Positions 20,588 through 34,673 of a DNA stretch of 64,000 nt are shown piece by piece (within the stretch, counting starts at the first letter, position 1; each line of letters begins with the position of its first letter). This DNA comes from Sacculina carcini (Eukaryota > Arthropoda > Thecostraca > Sacculinidae), in assembly GCA_916048095.2 (NCBI GenBank), contig OU696570.1, positions 11,308,316 to 11,372,315 of the forward strand, written 5' to 3'. The notes below the pieces were generated by a model. That model worked only from the letters and a program-made list of their open reading frames with translations. It had not been told where the DNA came from and made no database searches. The position numbers were made by a program, and so were the translations under genes.

Positions 20588-20804
20588 ATAAACTCACCTT
20601 CGACCCACATGCTGAAACCATTACTCAGGTAATTGTGCGAGTAATTGGTTAGGTAATTGTGTGAGTGGTTGGTTAGGTAATTTTGCAGGTAATTGTTACC
20701 TAAAAATACCCCCTTACACAAGAATACCCAATTACCCCAAAAATACCCACCCAACCCAACGTTGAAGACCTCATTCAGCACAGTTGATTTCGACCTCTCT
20801 AGAT
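20588..20804. other. Unique AT-rich spacer with aggtaatt repeats
   Basis: Short degenerate repeats of ggttaggtaatt (about 20,630-20,700), then ccaaaaatacccacccaaccc. It separates the minisatellite from the palindrome. A 112-codon open frame spans this stretch and the minisatellite but uses repeat sequence and is not a gene. Confidence 0.4.
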
Positions 20805-21694
20805 AAGCCATGAACAAATCAATTGCGCTAATCACAATGGTTTCGCTCAATTATTTACAGCAGCCATTTGGCGATGCAATTGTTACTGAAACTCTTTGCC
20901 GATGAAAACTTGTGTTTGAGCAAAAACATTTTCGAGCACGACCTTGGTTGTTTTTTATATTTATTTTTATATTAATTAACGTGTGTATATACCTTTTTGA
21001 GCACCAGAAACGAAACCAATTTGAAACCTCTTTATTCCATGTGCGCCCTAAAGTGACTACAACAAAAAACAGCTGACATATAATATATTCATGTAAAATA
21101 GGTGTTTTCTGTATATATAAATGTGCTGTGTTTTTACACTACGCCACAAAAGGTTCATTTTTAGACGCGGTGGCTTGGAAATACCTGGAAAAAACATCAA
21201 AACAACTGTGTGTGGAAGTCATGTGCTTGGCACGTGAATTTTGCAAATTGCAGCTGCACACATGTGCTAAGCACATGACTTCCACACACAGTTGTTTTGA
21301 TGTTTTTTCCAGGTATTTCCAAGCCAACCGCGTCTAAAAATAGAACCTTTTGTGGCGTAGTGTAAAAACACAGCACATTTATATATACAGAAAACACCTA
21401 TTTTACATGAGTATATTATATGTCAGCTGTTTTTTGTTGTAGTCACTTTAGGGCACACATGGAATAATGAGGTTTCAAATTGGTTTCGTTTCTGGTGCTC
21501 AAAAAGGTATATACACACGTTAATTAATATAAGAATAAATATAAAAAACAACCAAGGTCGTGCTCGAAAATGTTTTTGCTCAAACACAAGTTTTCATCGG
21601 CAAAGAGTTTCAGTAACAATTGCATCGCCAAATGGCTGCTGTAAATAATTGAGCGAAAACATTGTGATTAGCGCAGTTGATTTGTTCATGGCTT
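20805..21694. repeat. 890-bp near-perfect palindrome, copy B
   Basis: Arms of about 425 bp, from aagccatgaacaaatc at 20,805 to its complement ending at 21,694. They meet at a spacer of about 40 bp (tgaattttgcaaattgcagc). The inner 170 bp of each arm is the 387-bp foldback family; the outer part is the arm seen at 7,388-9,029. The right side continues without a matching left side to about 22,250. Copy: 32,330-33,219. Confidence 0.82.
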
Positions 21695-22975
21695 AGACCC
21701 ATAAAAAGTCTTAAACAATAGAAAAGTCTAAATGTGAATATTTTAATTTTAGATGTGGCAAAATATTTTCCCTCGAACTGCCTCGTATTTAAACCCGCCC
21801 GTCGTGCGGAACTATAAATAGAATAAAATGAATCAAAAAGCAAAAAGCTTATCCAATAGAAAAATATAAATTTGTAAATTCTTGTTTTACATATTGACGA
21901 AGTTTTTTTCCTCAACACTGCTCAAGTTAACACCCATCCTTCGTGTGTAGTAATTCAGAAGTGTAACACTATCAAAACAATGAAACCTTCTGTCATCTCT
22001 ATAATTCCAGATTTATGCGTCCGCTAAAACAGCATATTCATATAGTTGGCATTGCATGATATTACAACCCATATCCTTATGCAACTTGAGTAGTTAACTT
22101 TTTTCCCAGTAGTATTTTACCCGCCCGTCGGGCGAAACAATTCATGTGTAAATATTGAGGACAATAAAGCCTTTCTATTCAGTATAGTGTAGCATTAATT
22201 GAACTGTACCCAATAAAACCACACCATCCATGCTTGGAGCTAATATGACTATTTTACACTTTTTTGTATCATTCGTGGGTATAAATTATAGCTTATCTTG
22301 TAGAATACAAAATTCTCCAAACAGTAGTATATTCCTGTGTAATCGCAAGTTTGTCAATTGTGATTGGACTTCAGTGAAATTAAATCAGTGTATATGGATG
22401 TGTAATCGCCAGTGCGCATAATAGCTGACAAATTGGCAACATGACATTTTGACTTTACACCGCCGTAACTTCCTTCAGATACACTTTGGAAAATTAAAAA
22501 TTATACCTTATTGTAGAAAACAAAATTTCTAGCACGATGGTATAATTTATTTTTATGTGTAACGAATAGCTACTGAGAAATAGTAGAAAAATGAATTAAT
22601 TTTAGTCGCCCGGTGTTCAAGTGTAATTTTGGATGTATTTGAGAATTTTGCCAATTTTACACGTTTTTTGTATCATTTGTGGTTATAAACTATAGCTTAT
22701 ATTGTAGAACACAACATTATCTACACAGTAGTATATTCCTGTGTAATCGCAAGTGCGCATAATAGCTGTCAAATTGGCAATATGTCCTTTAGACTTTACA
22801 CCGCCGTAACTTCCTTCAGATATTCTTTGGAAAATTACAAATTATACCGTATTGTAGAAAACAATATTTCTAGCACGATGGTATAATTGATTTTTATGTA
22901 TAACAAATAGTTACTGAGAAATAGTAGAAAAACGAATTAATTTTATTCACTTGATTCCCAAGTGTAATTTGGGAT
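21695..22975 (-). repeat. Arm extension and Helitron-internal units, copy B
   Basis: Continuation of the palindrome's right arm, with hairpin motifs at about 21,794 and 22,120. At about 22,255 it is joined by deletion to Helitron-internal units. Relative to copy A, about 2 kb including the BEL/Pao insertion is missing at that joint. No gene is seen. Confidence 0.58.
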
Positions 22976-23148
22976 GTACATTGACCGACATTGACCGCTG
23001 CCATTGACCGCCCAGCACCTGCGGCACTGCCCAGCGCCCCCGGCTGTCCTGTGTCGGTGCCAGGGCTGGTTATAGACACTGCAGACCGATACACGCGCTC
23101 CGGCCGTCCAGTACACCGACCGGCCCGCTACAGATAGGAGGGAGGTGG
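22976..23148. other. GC-rich spacer before gypsy LTR, copy B
   Basis: Counterpart of 11,826-11,923 but about 75 bp longer, with gaccgatacacgcgctccgg. Its class is unknown. Confidence 0.3.
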
Positions 23149-24107
23149 TGTATCGACCGCGCCGCATTCAGACCTGTGCTTTATTATTATTTGTTTAAGT
23201 GTTCCTTTCTCTTTGTATTATATAATTTAATTTGTGATACCTTCTTATGTGCGTCTTGTTTTTGTTGTAAACATCTTTAACTATAGATGCGTATTATATG
23301 TGACACCGTCACTGAACTGGGAGTGTCTCCTCCCTCTCTCGCTTGTACGCTTACCGTGTGCGCACTTTTTTGCTCGCGCTCCTCTATGGGTGATCATTAC
23401 ATTTGCTACGTGTTTGGTGTTTGTGGCTCTCGCTAAGCAGGAGCGCAACACGTACATCGAACAGAAAGATACATACTAATATATACACTTACACACGCAC
23501 ACATATATATACATGCATATATGTATATATACATATATACACACAATACATTACAGTAATTACACATATAGGTTGATGCACATAAATCGAATAAGCGCTA
23601 ACCACCAATGATACAAATGGACAAAAAATTAGCACTAGCCCAAGACAAGACTATGTTTGCAATACTGTGCGGTCTCCTAACACATGATGCAATACATTAC
23701 ACATGTTTATCGCAGATATTACTCGGAAAATACATGCTACAACATTTGTCATCAATTTTAAACAATTACATTTCGTAACATGCACATGTCAAAAAAAAGT
23801 TGCGGCAGAATCAGCAAATAATCTGCATTCACAATTAAAGCGAATGCATGACGCTGTGGCAGCAATAACACGCAGCTGAATTGTCACGATGTACTGCGAT
23901 GAAACGACACAAGCAAGTGAAGGAGTGACGATAAAGTAACACAAGAACAGTCCACACGTAACACACACAAACATACATACAAACATACATGCACACTTCC
24001 ACACACGCACCAACTGGTACACTGACTCTCTCTTGCGCACGCACAAACACAACCAGTCTAACTGGCCAGTGGTCTTCAACCCAGAGTTGTATGACAGTGG
24101 GGCCACA
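23149..24107 (-). mobile_element. Candidate gypsy 3' LTR, copy B
   Basis: Same boundaries as 11,924-12,887, except that the terminal sequence here reads TGTATCGACC instead of TGTAGCGACC. It lies downstream of the pol fragment at 24,179. Confidence 0.5.
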
Positions 24108-24178
24108 GTCCTTCCTCAGGATCTAAGCTCCGGTGTAGCGCTGTGTTGGCCGTACTGGTCTGCAACGCCCTGACCAAA

Positions 24179-24536
24179 CTATCCTAGGAGCCACGTGACG
24201 TGATGCAGCGGAGGAGGTCGAGTATATGAAGGAGGAATGACGTCTCCCGCTCCCGGAGGCGCTGTCGATGTCGGTGCTGTGGTTGTGGCCGACTGATCTA
24301 CTCGCGCCAGATGTGCCGGCTTCAGCCTGTCCACTGCAACCACTTCAGGCTTGCTGCGATTGTCGATAGTGAATGATTTGTCGCTTCGCTGCAATACGGC
24401 GTACGGTCTCTGATAAGGAGGTGTTAGCGGTGAACGATGACTATAAACTCTCACAAAGACATGACTCGCCGTCTCCAGGGAGGGCGATACAAACGGTTTC
24501 TCTGAGTCACGTTGACGGTGCCAGCAGGTTGGAACA
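24179..24536 (-). pseudogene. Ty3/gypsy pol C-terminus, second element, copy B
   Basis: Same fragment as 12,964-13,318, here without the internal frameshift. HVFVRVYSHRSPLTPPYQ is followed by VVAVDRLKPAHLARVDQ and a Pro/Ser/Thr-rich end with a stop at 24,179. Several residues differ from copy A. It is truncated upstream at the 44-bp LTR start (24,537-24,580). Confidence 0.7.
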
Positions 24537-24584
24537 GGCCAGTGGTCTTCAACCCAGAGTTGTATGACAGTGGGGCCACAACGC

Positions 24585-25381
24585 CTACAGGGCCCTCCCC
24601 CTAGAAGTGTCGAGAAGAAACGAGACACGACGATAACGCACAGGTAGGCGCACGGCACGACCGCTCCTAGTACGCAAAATTGACGGGGAATTTGCGTATG
24701 TGCTGGTGTTTGTAGCTGTGTTTTCATGACTTGACCTGATAGGACCCGCAGCAGTTGTCGGTGTCCGTGACACTGTTGTTGGAGGCATGATAAGTTCAGT
24801 ATTGCCACCGTCGTCTCGATCATCTGGCGGGGCAGGGGTTGAAACTGGCGAGTTTTGCTGCACATCGTCGACGAAGGCTGGTTTGCAGCGATAAATGGAG
24901 ACAGCTGCACGCTCGCTGTTAGTCCGGATCGTGATCAGCTTGTCCGTACGATGAATGACGGGAAACGGGTCGTCATACGGATAGTCGAGCGGGTATCTGT
25001 GCTTGTCCCGACGGACAAAAACGTGTGTTGCCGTCTTCAGTGCTGCCGGAACGAACGATGGCTAGTTGATTGCTCGTGGACGTCGTGGCCGGAGGTTGCG
25101 CATGTGATTGCGCAGCAATGAAGCGAATGAAGCCGGATTGCTGGCTGTCTGTGTTGAGTCGCCGATCAACTCGCCAGAAAGTCGCAGGGACGCTCCGTAG
25201 ACCAGTTCGGCTGAGCACGCGCCGACTTCAGTTTTGTGTGTCGACCGTATGCCCAACAAGGCTACGGGCAAAACATCCATCCATGATGTGTGTTAGGCAG
25301 CGCGCAAACTTGCATTGAGCTGCCGATGGAAGCGTTCAGCCATACCGTTGCTGCTCGGGTGATGACTCGTGGTGCGTATAC
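24585..25381 (-). pseudogene. Ty3/gypsy integrase C-terminal half and pol tail, copy B
   Basis: Counterpart of 13,367-14,161, more damaged. Stops and frameshifts split it into frames ending near 24,863, 24,973 and 25,062. Recognisable pieces are ALLGIRSTHKTE, and the RTRSGRAVRLP tail. It is cut at 25,382 by the small LTR element. Confidence 0.72.
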
Positions 25382-26395
<1,014 letters not shown>

Positions 26396-26597
26396 GCGAG
26401 CAGTCAAGTTAGTTTGGACCACAGAGACGATTCGAGTTGTGCCCCGCGATCTGTTGTGATGGTTGTCGGTACTCCAGAGACCCACTGATGGAGAAACGCG
26501 CGTGCAACTGTCACTGCGCGAATATCCGGCAGAGGAATGGCTTCTGGCCAGCGCGAAAATTGGTCCACGCATGTGAGGAGGTATGACTTACCTTGTG
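26396..26597 (-). pseudogene. Ty3/gypsy integrase core fragment, copy B
   Basis: Counterpart of 15,079-15,280 with the same residues (CVDQFSRWPEA, TTDRGAQ) and the same chimeric joint to the Tx1-like 3' end. Confidence 0.75.
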
Positions 26598-26615
26598 AGT
26601 AACGTAACGTATTGT

Positions 26616-28957
26616 AGTAACGTGGCAGCTCCAGAAAAGGTGCAATATCGTTTCTGTGTGTGTTTTGCAGAACGTGCATGTGTGTGATTTAGTCATGCCG
26701 ATCAAATATGCGGTTTTGTTTGTGTGGATGATTCTTTGAGTGATTTTGTAGTTGAAGTATTGCAAGTGTGTGGAATTTGTCACTGATTTAATGGTGTTTA
26801 TACTTCCTGCTCTGTAGTGGCTAATATCTTCTGTCCATTTTCTTTTCGTTTTTATCATCCACCCTCGATAGGGAATGTTGGGTTGAATATAATGACTCGA
26901 ATGCTTCAGTAGAGATTCTATTTTATCAATTCTTTTTAGAAGGGCAGTGTAATTGAGAGAATCAATTTTTATATTGAATTTATTCTGCATTTCATCAAGC
27001 GTTAAAACTCTTGCTTCCTCTGTGTTTATTAGATCGCCTATAAAGCGAATTGCTGCGTTATCCCATTTGTGAATTTTACTGTTTTTTTATTTCGTATAAT
27101 CGGAGTACCATAAACTTTCACAGATGATGGTGCTGTCTTCCTGATTGGAATTTTCGATAAAATATCGCCAGGCCATTATAACCTCCTTCCAAAATTCGTT
27201 TGTTATTTTGTTTTCAATTTTTTTTAATTTTTGTGTTCCGTAATTCACTAAATCGCCGACGTCTGGAATGCTTAGCCTAGCTAAGCTAGTCGAGAGTCCG
27301 TGTGTTTCGTTCGCTAGTTTACTTATCCATCGAGTCTTTATGCTGCGCATGAAAGCTACGATGTCGATCATACATAATCCGTCTTCGCTGTAGTTCTGAA
27401 TAAGTTGTCTCCGCTTAATTTTATCTGTCTTATTGTTCCATACAAATTTGAACAGAATACTTGACAATTTTTTCAGTTGATTCCTGCTTAAGCTTGGATT
27501 GGAATTGAACAAATGCACAAATTTGGATATGATAAGTGCTTTCATTATCGTTATTCTTCCTATTGGCGTCAAATTTATCTTGCACCACAGCGCCAGCTCT
27601 AACTCTGCACTTTCCATGACTCTCGTATAGTTTTTTTTTATTCTCATATTGTCCGCGGTTTAGTGTATTCCTAGTATTTTCAGCTCTTCTACCCAATTGT
27701 TGCTTCCGGTTGGGGTAACTGGGGCATAACCACCAAGGGCGAGCAGCTTGGTTTTTGCTTGATTCAGTTTGAGTCCAGACATCTTTGCAAATTTCACCAG
27801 TTCGTTGGTTGCATTTTCAATATTTTGGGCGTCACCTTCGAGAAATAGAACAGTATCGTCAGCATATTGTGATATTTTTATTTCAACTTGATCGTGTATT
27901 TTTATTCCTCGGACGCCACTTGCTTTTGCAAGCCTGACAGCAATTAATTCTGCTGCAAGGTTGAACAAATAGCCAGATATAGGATCACCTTGTCTAATTC
28001 CGCGTTCTAGGAACATTTTTTCACCTATATATCCGTTCATGCCTATCCTGGAATAATTTCGCTTGTTGAAATAGAATAAATTGATAAGACTTCTAAACAA
28101 AGGCCCAAGGTTATGTGCCTCTAGAATATTTTCCATATACGTCCAATATACTGTATCAAATGCCGATTGGAAATCCGCTGCCAGGATAACGGCCGCAATT
28201 TGGTTTTTGTGACAATGGTGGATGAGGTCAAATACCAATCTGGAGTTTTCAGCGATGTTTCTCCCTCGGATATATGCAGTTTGTGTTTGACTGATCAACC
28301 CTGGAATTACTTGTTTGATCCTTTCGGCAATCGTCCTTGATAAAATCTTGAAGTCTACGTTCAATAAGGATATTGGACGCCAATCTTTAATCTGGCGGCC
28401 CGTGGTACCACTCTTAGGAATCATGGTTATTGATGCCTCATTATGTGATCGTATTAATTCACCTCTTAACTGTGTTTCTTTGAAGGCTTTAAGTAAGATA
28501 TGGCCGATTGGGTCCCATAATTTTTTAAAGAAACCTATAGTAAAACCATTTGGTCCTGGTGATTTACCGCTTTTCATTCTTGACATTGTGGCTTTGAGTT
28601 CTTCGAGCGTAATTTGTTGTTCTAAGCGAACTGCTTGCTCCCTTGTGATCTTCCGTAAAGCTTGCATATCTCGTGGATCTATTGGTGTTGTCGCCGCTGC
28701 TTTGTATGTTAACTTTATTTTGTCGCCCATCAATTTCATTTTTTAAGCTTGCTCACTTACTTTTTCCCCTTCGTGATGCAAATATGTTATTGACCTTCTG
28801 ATGGCGTTTCTTTTTTCTAATGTTAAAAAATACTTTGTGCTTTTTTCACCTTGTTCATGCCAGTTACACTTTGATCTGATTATCAGCCCCTGTACAATTT
28901 TTTCACGTTTCAGCTCCAGTCTTTGTTTTGCCTCTTCTCCTCTCACTCGCCTGCTTT
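26616..28957 (-). pseudogene. Tx1/L1-like RT, copy B
   Basis: Appears identical at the protein level to 15,299-17,640, including the YADD motif, the three in-frame TAA stops (28,743-28,745; 27,660-27,662; about 27,087) and both breakpoints. It therefore arose by duplication of the already dead copy, not by separate insertion. Confidence 0.85.
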
Positions 28958-29002
<45 letters not shown>

Positions 29003-29066
29003 TGTGTCAAACCCTAACCCTGTCATTGTATAGATGTGTATTCACACCGCCTTTCTGCATACAGCG

Positions 29067-29111
<45 letters not shown>

Positions 29112-29115
29112 TGTC
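28958..29115 (+). repeat. GT microsatellites with TTAGGG-like motif, copy B
   Basis: Counterpart of 17,641-17,790 with slightly longer GT runs (about 28,963-29,006 and 29,068-29,106). Length variation is the main difference from copy A here. Confidence 0.7.
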
Positions 29116-29224
29116 GCTCTATAGCTATTGACGCGCTTCATTCACGCATACATGACACTAACACACACACACGCTCGCGCGCTCGCAGACACAGGATCGG
29201 GCAGATGCAGTACAGGGCTAGCAG

Positions 29225-29465
29225 ATCATCATCTCCACGCTATGGGGCCACAAGGACGTAAGACTTATTAGAGAGGGCCACCTCCCCAGAATGCATGACA
29301 CAACACATGACTGATATCTGGTACCATCATTTACTGCTGGTTGGACAGGGGCTGTGTGATTGTAGAATTCGCCCAACGAAATCCTGCTCCGCCGGGTTTC
29401 GAACCACGGACTTCCCGCTTGTGAGGCGGGTGTGATAACAACTACACCACGGAGTCCACGATAGA
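29225..29465 (-). mobile_element. SINE with tRNA-Val(CAC)-like head, copy B
   Basis: Same as copy A; the tRNA-like head is 29,385-29,456 on the minus strand. Confidence 0.68.
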
Positions 29466-29561
29466 CATTTACCAGAAACGCACGTGGTCTCATTACTTGC
29501 CAACTTCTAAATGCGAGGAAAAGTTTGCCGCGCCAAACATTTTGTCTGATTTTGTCTATAT

Positions 29562-29833
29562 CAGAGTCGTAGCAACCGCTCCCCGTACCCCCCGTCCGGG
29601 AGGGCCTCGAGTGCTGAGGGGCCCGCTTGCGAGTGTGTGTGTGTGCGTCTGTGTATCGGTCGCTTACTCATTTAATTTGTATATCCTTTACCTTTTTGCT
29701 AAGATGTTTTGCCTATGCTTGTATTATGAGTTTATGTCTAATAAATATATTCATTATTTGGTGCTTTATTTATAATGAGGGCCCCAAGTGTTGCCTTCGG
29801 GGGGGGGGGGCATAAGTCCTTGCAACGGCTCTG
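29562..29833 (-). mobile_element. hAT-type MITE, copy B
   Basis: Same element, ends and imperfect target duplications as 18,237-18,508. Confidence 0.72.
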
Positions 29834-29841
29834 TTCTATAT

Positions 29842-30004
29842 ACATATGAATATATTGACCTATAATCATAGGAAATATATACATATACTAGCATTAAAAC
29901 CCGCCCGTTGTGCGGAGCAATTCATAACATGAAATTAATATTCAATTCATAAAAATATGGAAAATTAAAAATGAAATAGGGTACACTCATAAAAATATTA
30001 ATCA
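29842..30004 (-). repeat. Helitron-like relic cut by the assembly gap
   Basis: Matches 18,517-18,679 base for base by eye, including the CTAG terminus and hairpin, and stops at ...attaatca. Confidence 0.65.
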
Positions 30005-30204
30005 NNNNNNNNNNNNNNNNNNNNNNNNNNNNNNNNNNNNNNNNNNNNNNNNNNNNNNNNNNNNNNNNNNNNNNNNNNNNNNNNNNNNNNNNNNNNNNNN
30101 NNNNNNNNNNNNNNNNNNNNNNNNNNNNNNNNNNNNNNNNNNNNNNNNNNNNNNNNNNNNNNNNNNNNNNNNNNNNNNNNNNNNNNNNNNNNNNNNNNNN
30201 NNNN
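30005..30204. other. Assembly gap of 200 N
   Basis: Exactly 200 unknown bases, a conventional placeholder size. The left flank ends attaatca and the right flank begins atgaaaaattcc. In copy A these are directly adjacent at 18,679/18,680. Confidence 0.95.
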
Positions 30205-31250
30205 ATGAAAAATTCCAAGTTAAATTATTTATATTTTAACAAAATATTTCCCCTCAGTCTGCCTTGGTCATTTTTACACCCGCCCGTCGTGCTGAATAAT
30301 TCAGAACTCGAACACGATCCTTTCTGGATCTTGAAGTCAAATCCATTGGTTTTGTGTATGGATTAATTCTACAGGGGAAATTAAACGTTCTATTGTCTAT
30401 AGTTGCTGCTCGAGGAGCATTTATATTTAGAAAGAAATTACCTTATTCTAAATGAACCATTTGAAAAAATGAACTAAAAAATGGAAACACTTTTTTTAAA
30501 CCCGCCCGTCGTGCGGAACAATTCATACAATGAAATTCATATTAAATCCATAAAATATAATGAATGCAAATTGAAAAGCAAGACATGTAACCTATAAATA
30601 TCTTAACCAATAGAAAAGTCTAAATGTGAATATTTTTGTTTTTATTATGACAAATATTATCCCTCAACCCGCTTGATATATAAGTCTGCCCGTCGTGTGG
30701 AACACAAACACGAAACAAACAATGAAAGATGATGAAATCTTTTCATCAGAATGTTTCCAAACTATATTTATTACTTAACATGATTCCCCAACATTATTTG
30801 CTCAAGTACTATCTTACTTTTACCGCTATACTATTTATTGCTAAAATATATATTTTTCCGCTATCATTAAAACCCAATATAACCTGAGTCAAACCTACCC
30901 AACCCAACCCAACCATTCAATCTTGACCGCACTCTGCCTAGTCTGAGGTGATTCAACTCATTAGTTTGTGATCACAAAATATACTGATTCGATCATAATT
31001 TGTAATCAGAAGACTGAGATTATCTACCCCAGGGGTTCCAAACACGCGTCCCACCAATACTTTTCTCTCAAACCGCCAATATAATATCGGAACCAAACTG
31101 TAAGGCAGCTAAATTCACATTTGTTGCATAATGCGATATATTTATACACCATTTAAGTCACATTTACATTAGTGAGTCTGGATCTTGAAGTCAAGCCCGT
31201 GAGTTTTGTAGTCTCAATTGTAGTCTCAATTGTAGTCCCGTGAGTTGAGT
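30205..31250 (-). repeat. Helitron-like relics, copy C
   Basis: Near-identical to 18,680-19,725, with hairpin motifs near 30,281, 30,502 and 30,690. Confidence 0.6.
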
Positions 31251-32112
31251 AATCTCACCGTCCTGGGTGTCATGATGAATCTAATCTCACCGTCCTGGTT
31301 GTCATGATGAATCTAATCTCAACGTCCTGGGTGTAATGATGAATCTAATCTACCGTCCTGGGTGTCATGATGAATCTAATCTCACCGTGCTGGGTGTCAT
31401 GATGAATCTACTCTCACCGTCCTGGGTGCCATGATAAATCTAATCTCACCGTCCTGGGTGTCATGATGAATCTAATCTCACCGTCCTGGGTGTCATGATG
31501 AATCTAATCTCACCGTCCTGGGTGTCATGATGAATCTAATCTCACCGTCCTGGGTGTCATGATGACTCTAATCTCACCGTCCTGGGTGTCATGATGAATC
31601 TAATCTCACCGTCCTGGGTGTCATGATGAATCTAATCTCACCGTCCTGGGTGTCATGATGAATCTAATCTCACCGTCCTGGGTGTCATGATGAATCTAAT
31701 CTCACCGTGCTTGGTGTCATGATGAATCTAATTTCACCGTCCTGGGTGTCATGATGAATCTAATCTCACCGTCCTGGGTGTCATGATGAATCTAATCTCA
31801 CCGTCCTGGGTGTCATGATGAATCTAATCTCACCGTGCTGGGTGTCATGATGAATCTAATCTCACCGTCCTCGGTGCCATGATGAATCTAATCTCACCGT
31901 CCTGGGTGTCATGATGAATCTAATCTCACCGTCCTGGGTGTCATGATGAATCTAATCTCACCGTCCTTGGTGTCATGATGAATCTAATCTCACCGTCCTG
32001 GGTTTCATGATGAATCTAATCTCACCGTCCTGGGTGTCATGATGAATCTAATCTCACCGTCCTGGGTGTCAGGATGAATCTAATCTCACCGTCCTGGGTG
32101 TCATGATGAACG
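31251..32112 (+). repeat. 32-bp minisatellite, copy C
   Basis: Same length (862 bp, about 27 units) and variant order as 19,726-20,587. One visible difference is ccttgg instead of cctggg near 31,968. Confidence 0.92.
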
Positions 32113-32329
32113 ATAAACTCACCTTCGACCCACATGCTGAAACCATTACTCAGGTAATTGTGCGAGTAATTGGTTAGGTAATTGTGTGAGTGGTTGGTTA
32201 GGTAATTTTGCAGGTAATTGTTACCTAAAAATACCCCCTTACACAAGAATACCCAATTACCCCAAAAATACCCACCCAACCCAACGTTGAAGACCTCATT
32301 CAGCACAGTTGATTTCGACCTCTCTAGAT
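32113..32329. other. Unique AT-rich spacer, copy C
   Basis: Counterpart of 20,588-20,804; no gene is seen. Confidence 0.4.
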
Positions 32330-33219
32330 AAGCCATGAACAAATCAATTGCGCTAATCACAATGGTTTCGCTCAATTATTTACAGCAGCCATTTGGCGAT
32401 GCAATTGTTACTGAAACTCTTTGCCGATGAAAACTTGTGTTTGAGCAAAAACATTTTCGAGCACGACCTTGGTTGTTTTTTATATTTATTTTTATATTAA
32501 TTAACGTGTGTATATACCTTTTTGAGCACCAGAAACGAAACCAATTTGAAACCTCTTTATTCCATGTGCGCCCTAAAGTGACTACAACAAAAAACAGCTG
32601 ACATATAATATATTCATGTAAAATAGGTGTTTTCTGTATATATAAATGTGCTGTGTTTTTACACTACGCCACAAAAGGTTCATTTTTAGACGCGGTGGCT
32701 TGGAAATACCTGGAAAAAACATCAAAACAACTGTGTGTGGAAGTCATGTGCTTGGCACGTGAATTTTGCAAATTGCAGCTGCACACATGTGCTAAGCACA
32801 TGACTTCCACACACAGTTGTTTTGATGTTTTTTCCAGGTATTTCCAAGCCAACCGCGTCTAAAAATAGAACCTTTTGTGGCGTAGTGTAAAAACACAGCA
32901 CATTTATATATACAGAAAACACCTATTTTACATGAGTATATTATATGTCAGCTGTTTTTTGTTGTAGTCACTTTAGGGCACACATGGAATAATGAGGTTT
33001 CAAATTGGTTTCGTTTCTGGTGCTCAAAAAGGTATATACACACGTTAATTAATATAAGAATAAATATAAAAAACAACCAAGGTCGTGCTCGAAAATGTTT
33101 TTGCTCAAACACAAGTTTTCATCGGCAAAGAGTTTCAGTAACAATTGCATCGCCAAATGGCTGCTGTAAATAATTGAGCGAAAACATTGTGATTAGCGCA
33201 GTTGATTTGTTCATGGCTT
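32330..33219. repeat. 890-bp near-perfect palindrome, copy C
   Basis: Counterpart of 20,805-21,694 with the same arms and spacer. Confidence 0.82.
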
Positions 33220-34673
33220 AGACCCATAAAAAGTCTTAAACAATAGAAAAGTCTAAATGTGAATATTTTAATTTTAGATGTGGCAAAATATTTTCCCTCG
33301 AACTGCCTCGTATTTAAACCCGCCCGTCGTGCGGAACTATAAATAGAATAAAATGAATCAAAAAGCAAAAAGCTTATCCAATAGAAAAATATAAATTTGT
33401 AAATTCTTGTTTTACATATTGACGAAGTTTTTTTCCTCAACACTGCTCAAGTTAACACCCATCCTTCGTGTGTAGTAATTCAGAAGTGTAACACTATCAA
33501 AACAATGAAACCTTCTGTCATCTCTATAATTCCAGATTTATGCGTCCGCTAAAACAGCATATTCATATAGTTGGCATTGCATGATATTACAACCCATATC
33601 CTTATGCAACTTGAGTAGTTAACTTTTTTCCCAGTAGTATTTTACCCGCCCGTCGGGCGAAACAATTCATGTGTAAATATTGAGGACAATAAAGCCTTTC
33701 TATTCAGTATAGTGTAGCATTAATTGAACTGTACCCAATAAAACCACACCATCCATGCTTGGAGCTAATATGACTATTTTACACTTTTTTGTATCATTCG
33801 TGGGTATAAATTATAGCTTATCTTGTAGAATACAAAATTCTCCAAACAGTAGTATATTCCTGTGTAATCGCAAGTTTGTCAATTGTGATTGGACTTCAGT
33901 GAAATTAAATCAGTGTATATGGATGTGTAATCGCCAGTGCGCATAATAGCTGACAAATTGGCAACATGACATTTTGACTTTACACCGCCGTAACTTCCTT
34001 CAGATACACTTTGGAAAATTAAAAATTATACCTTATTGTAGAAAACAAAATTTCTAGCACGATGGTATAATTTATTTTTATGTGTAACGAATAGCTACTG
34101 AGAAATAGTAGAAAAATGAATTAATTTTAGTCGCCCGGTGTTCAAGTGTAATTTTGGATGTATTTGAGAATTTTGCCAATTTTACACGTTTTTTGTATCA
34201 TTTGTGGTTATAAACTATAGCTTATATTGTAGAACACAACATTATCTACACAGTAGTATATTCCTGTGTAATCGCAAGTGCGCATAATAGCTGTCAAATT
34301 GGCAATATGTCCTTTAGACTTTACACCGCCGTAACTTCCTTCAGATATTCTTTGGAAAATTACAAATTATACCGTATTGTAGAAAACAATATTTCTAGCA
34401 CGATGGTATAATTGATTTTTATGTATAACAAATAGTTACTGAGAAATAGTAGAAAAACGAATTAATTTTATTCACTTGATTCCCAAGTGTAATTTGGGAT
34501 GTACATTGACCGACATTGACCGCTGCCATTGACCGCCCAGCACCTGCGGCACTGCCCAGCGCCCCCGGCTGTCCTGTGTCGGTGCCAGGGCTGGTTATAG
34601 ACACTGCAGACCGATACACGCGCTCCGGCCGTCCAGTACACCGACCGGCCCGCTACAGATAGGAGGGAGGTGG
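33220..34673 (-). repeat. Arm extension, Helitron-internal units and GC-rich spacer, copy C
   Basis: Counterpart of 21,695-23,148 including the same deletion joint at about 33,780. The perfect dyad CCGCCCGTCGGGCG occurs near 33,648. Confidence 0.58.

Noticed and set aside
20512-20850. 112-codon minus-strand frame (also 32,037-32,375)
   Set aside because: It is made of minisatellite units and aggtaatt repeats and has no domain.
30005-30204. A true 200-bp unsequenced region
   Set aside because: Copy A is continuous at the same point, so 200 N is a placeholder and not a measured length.
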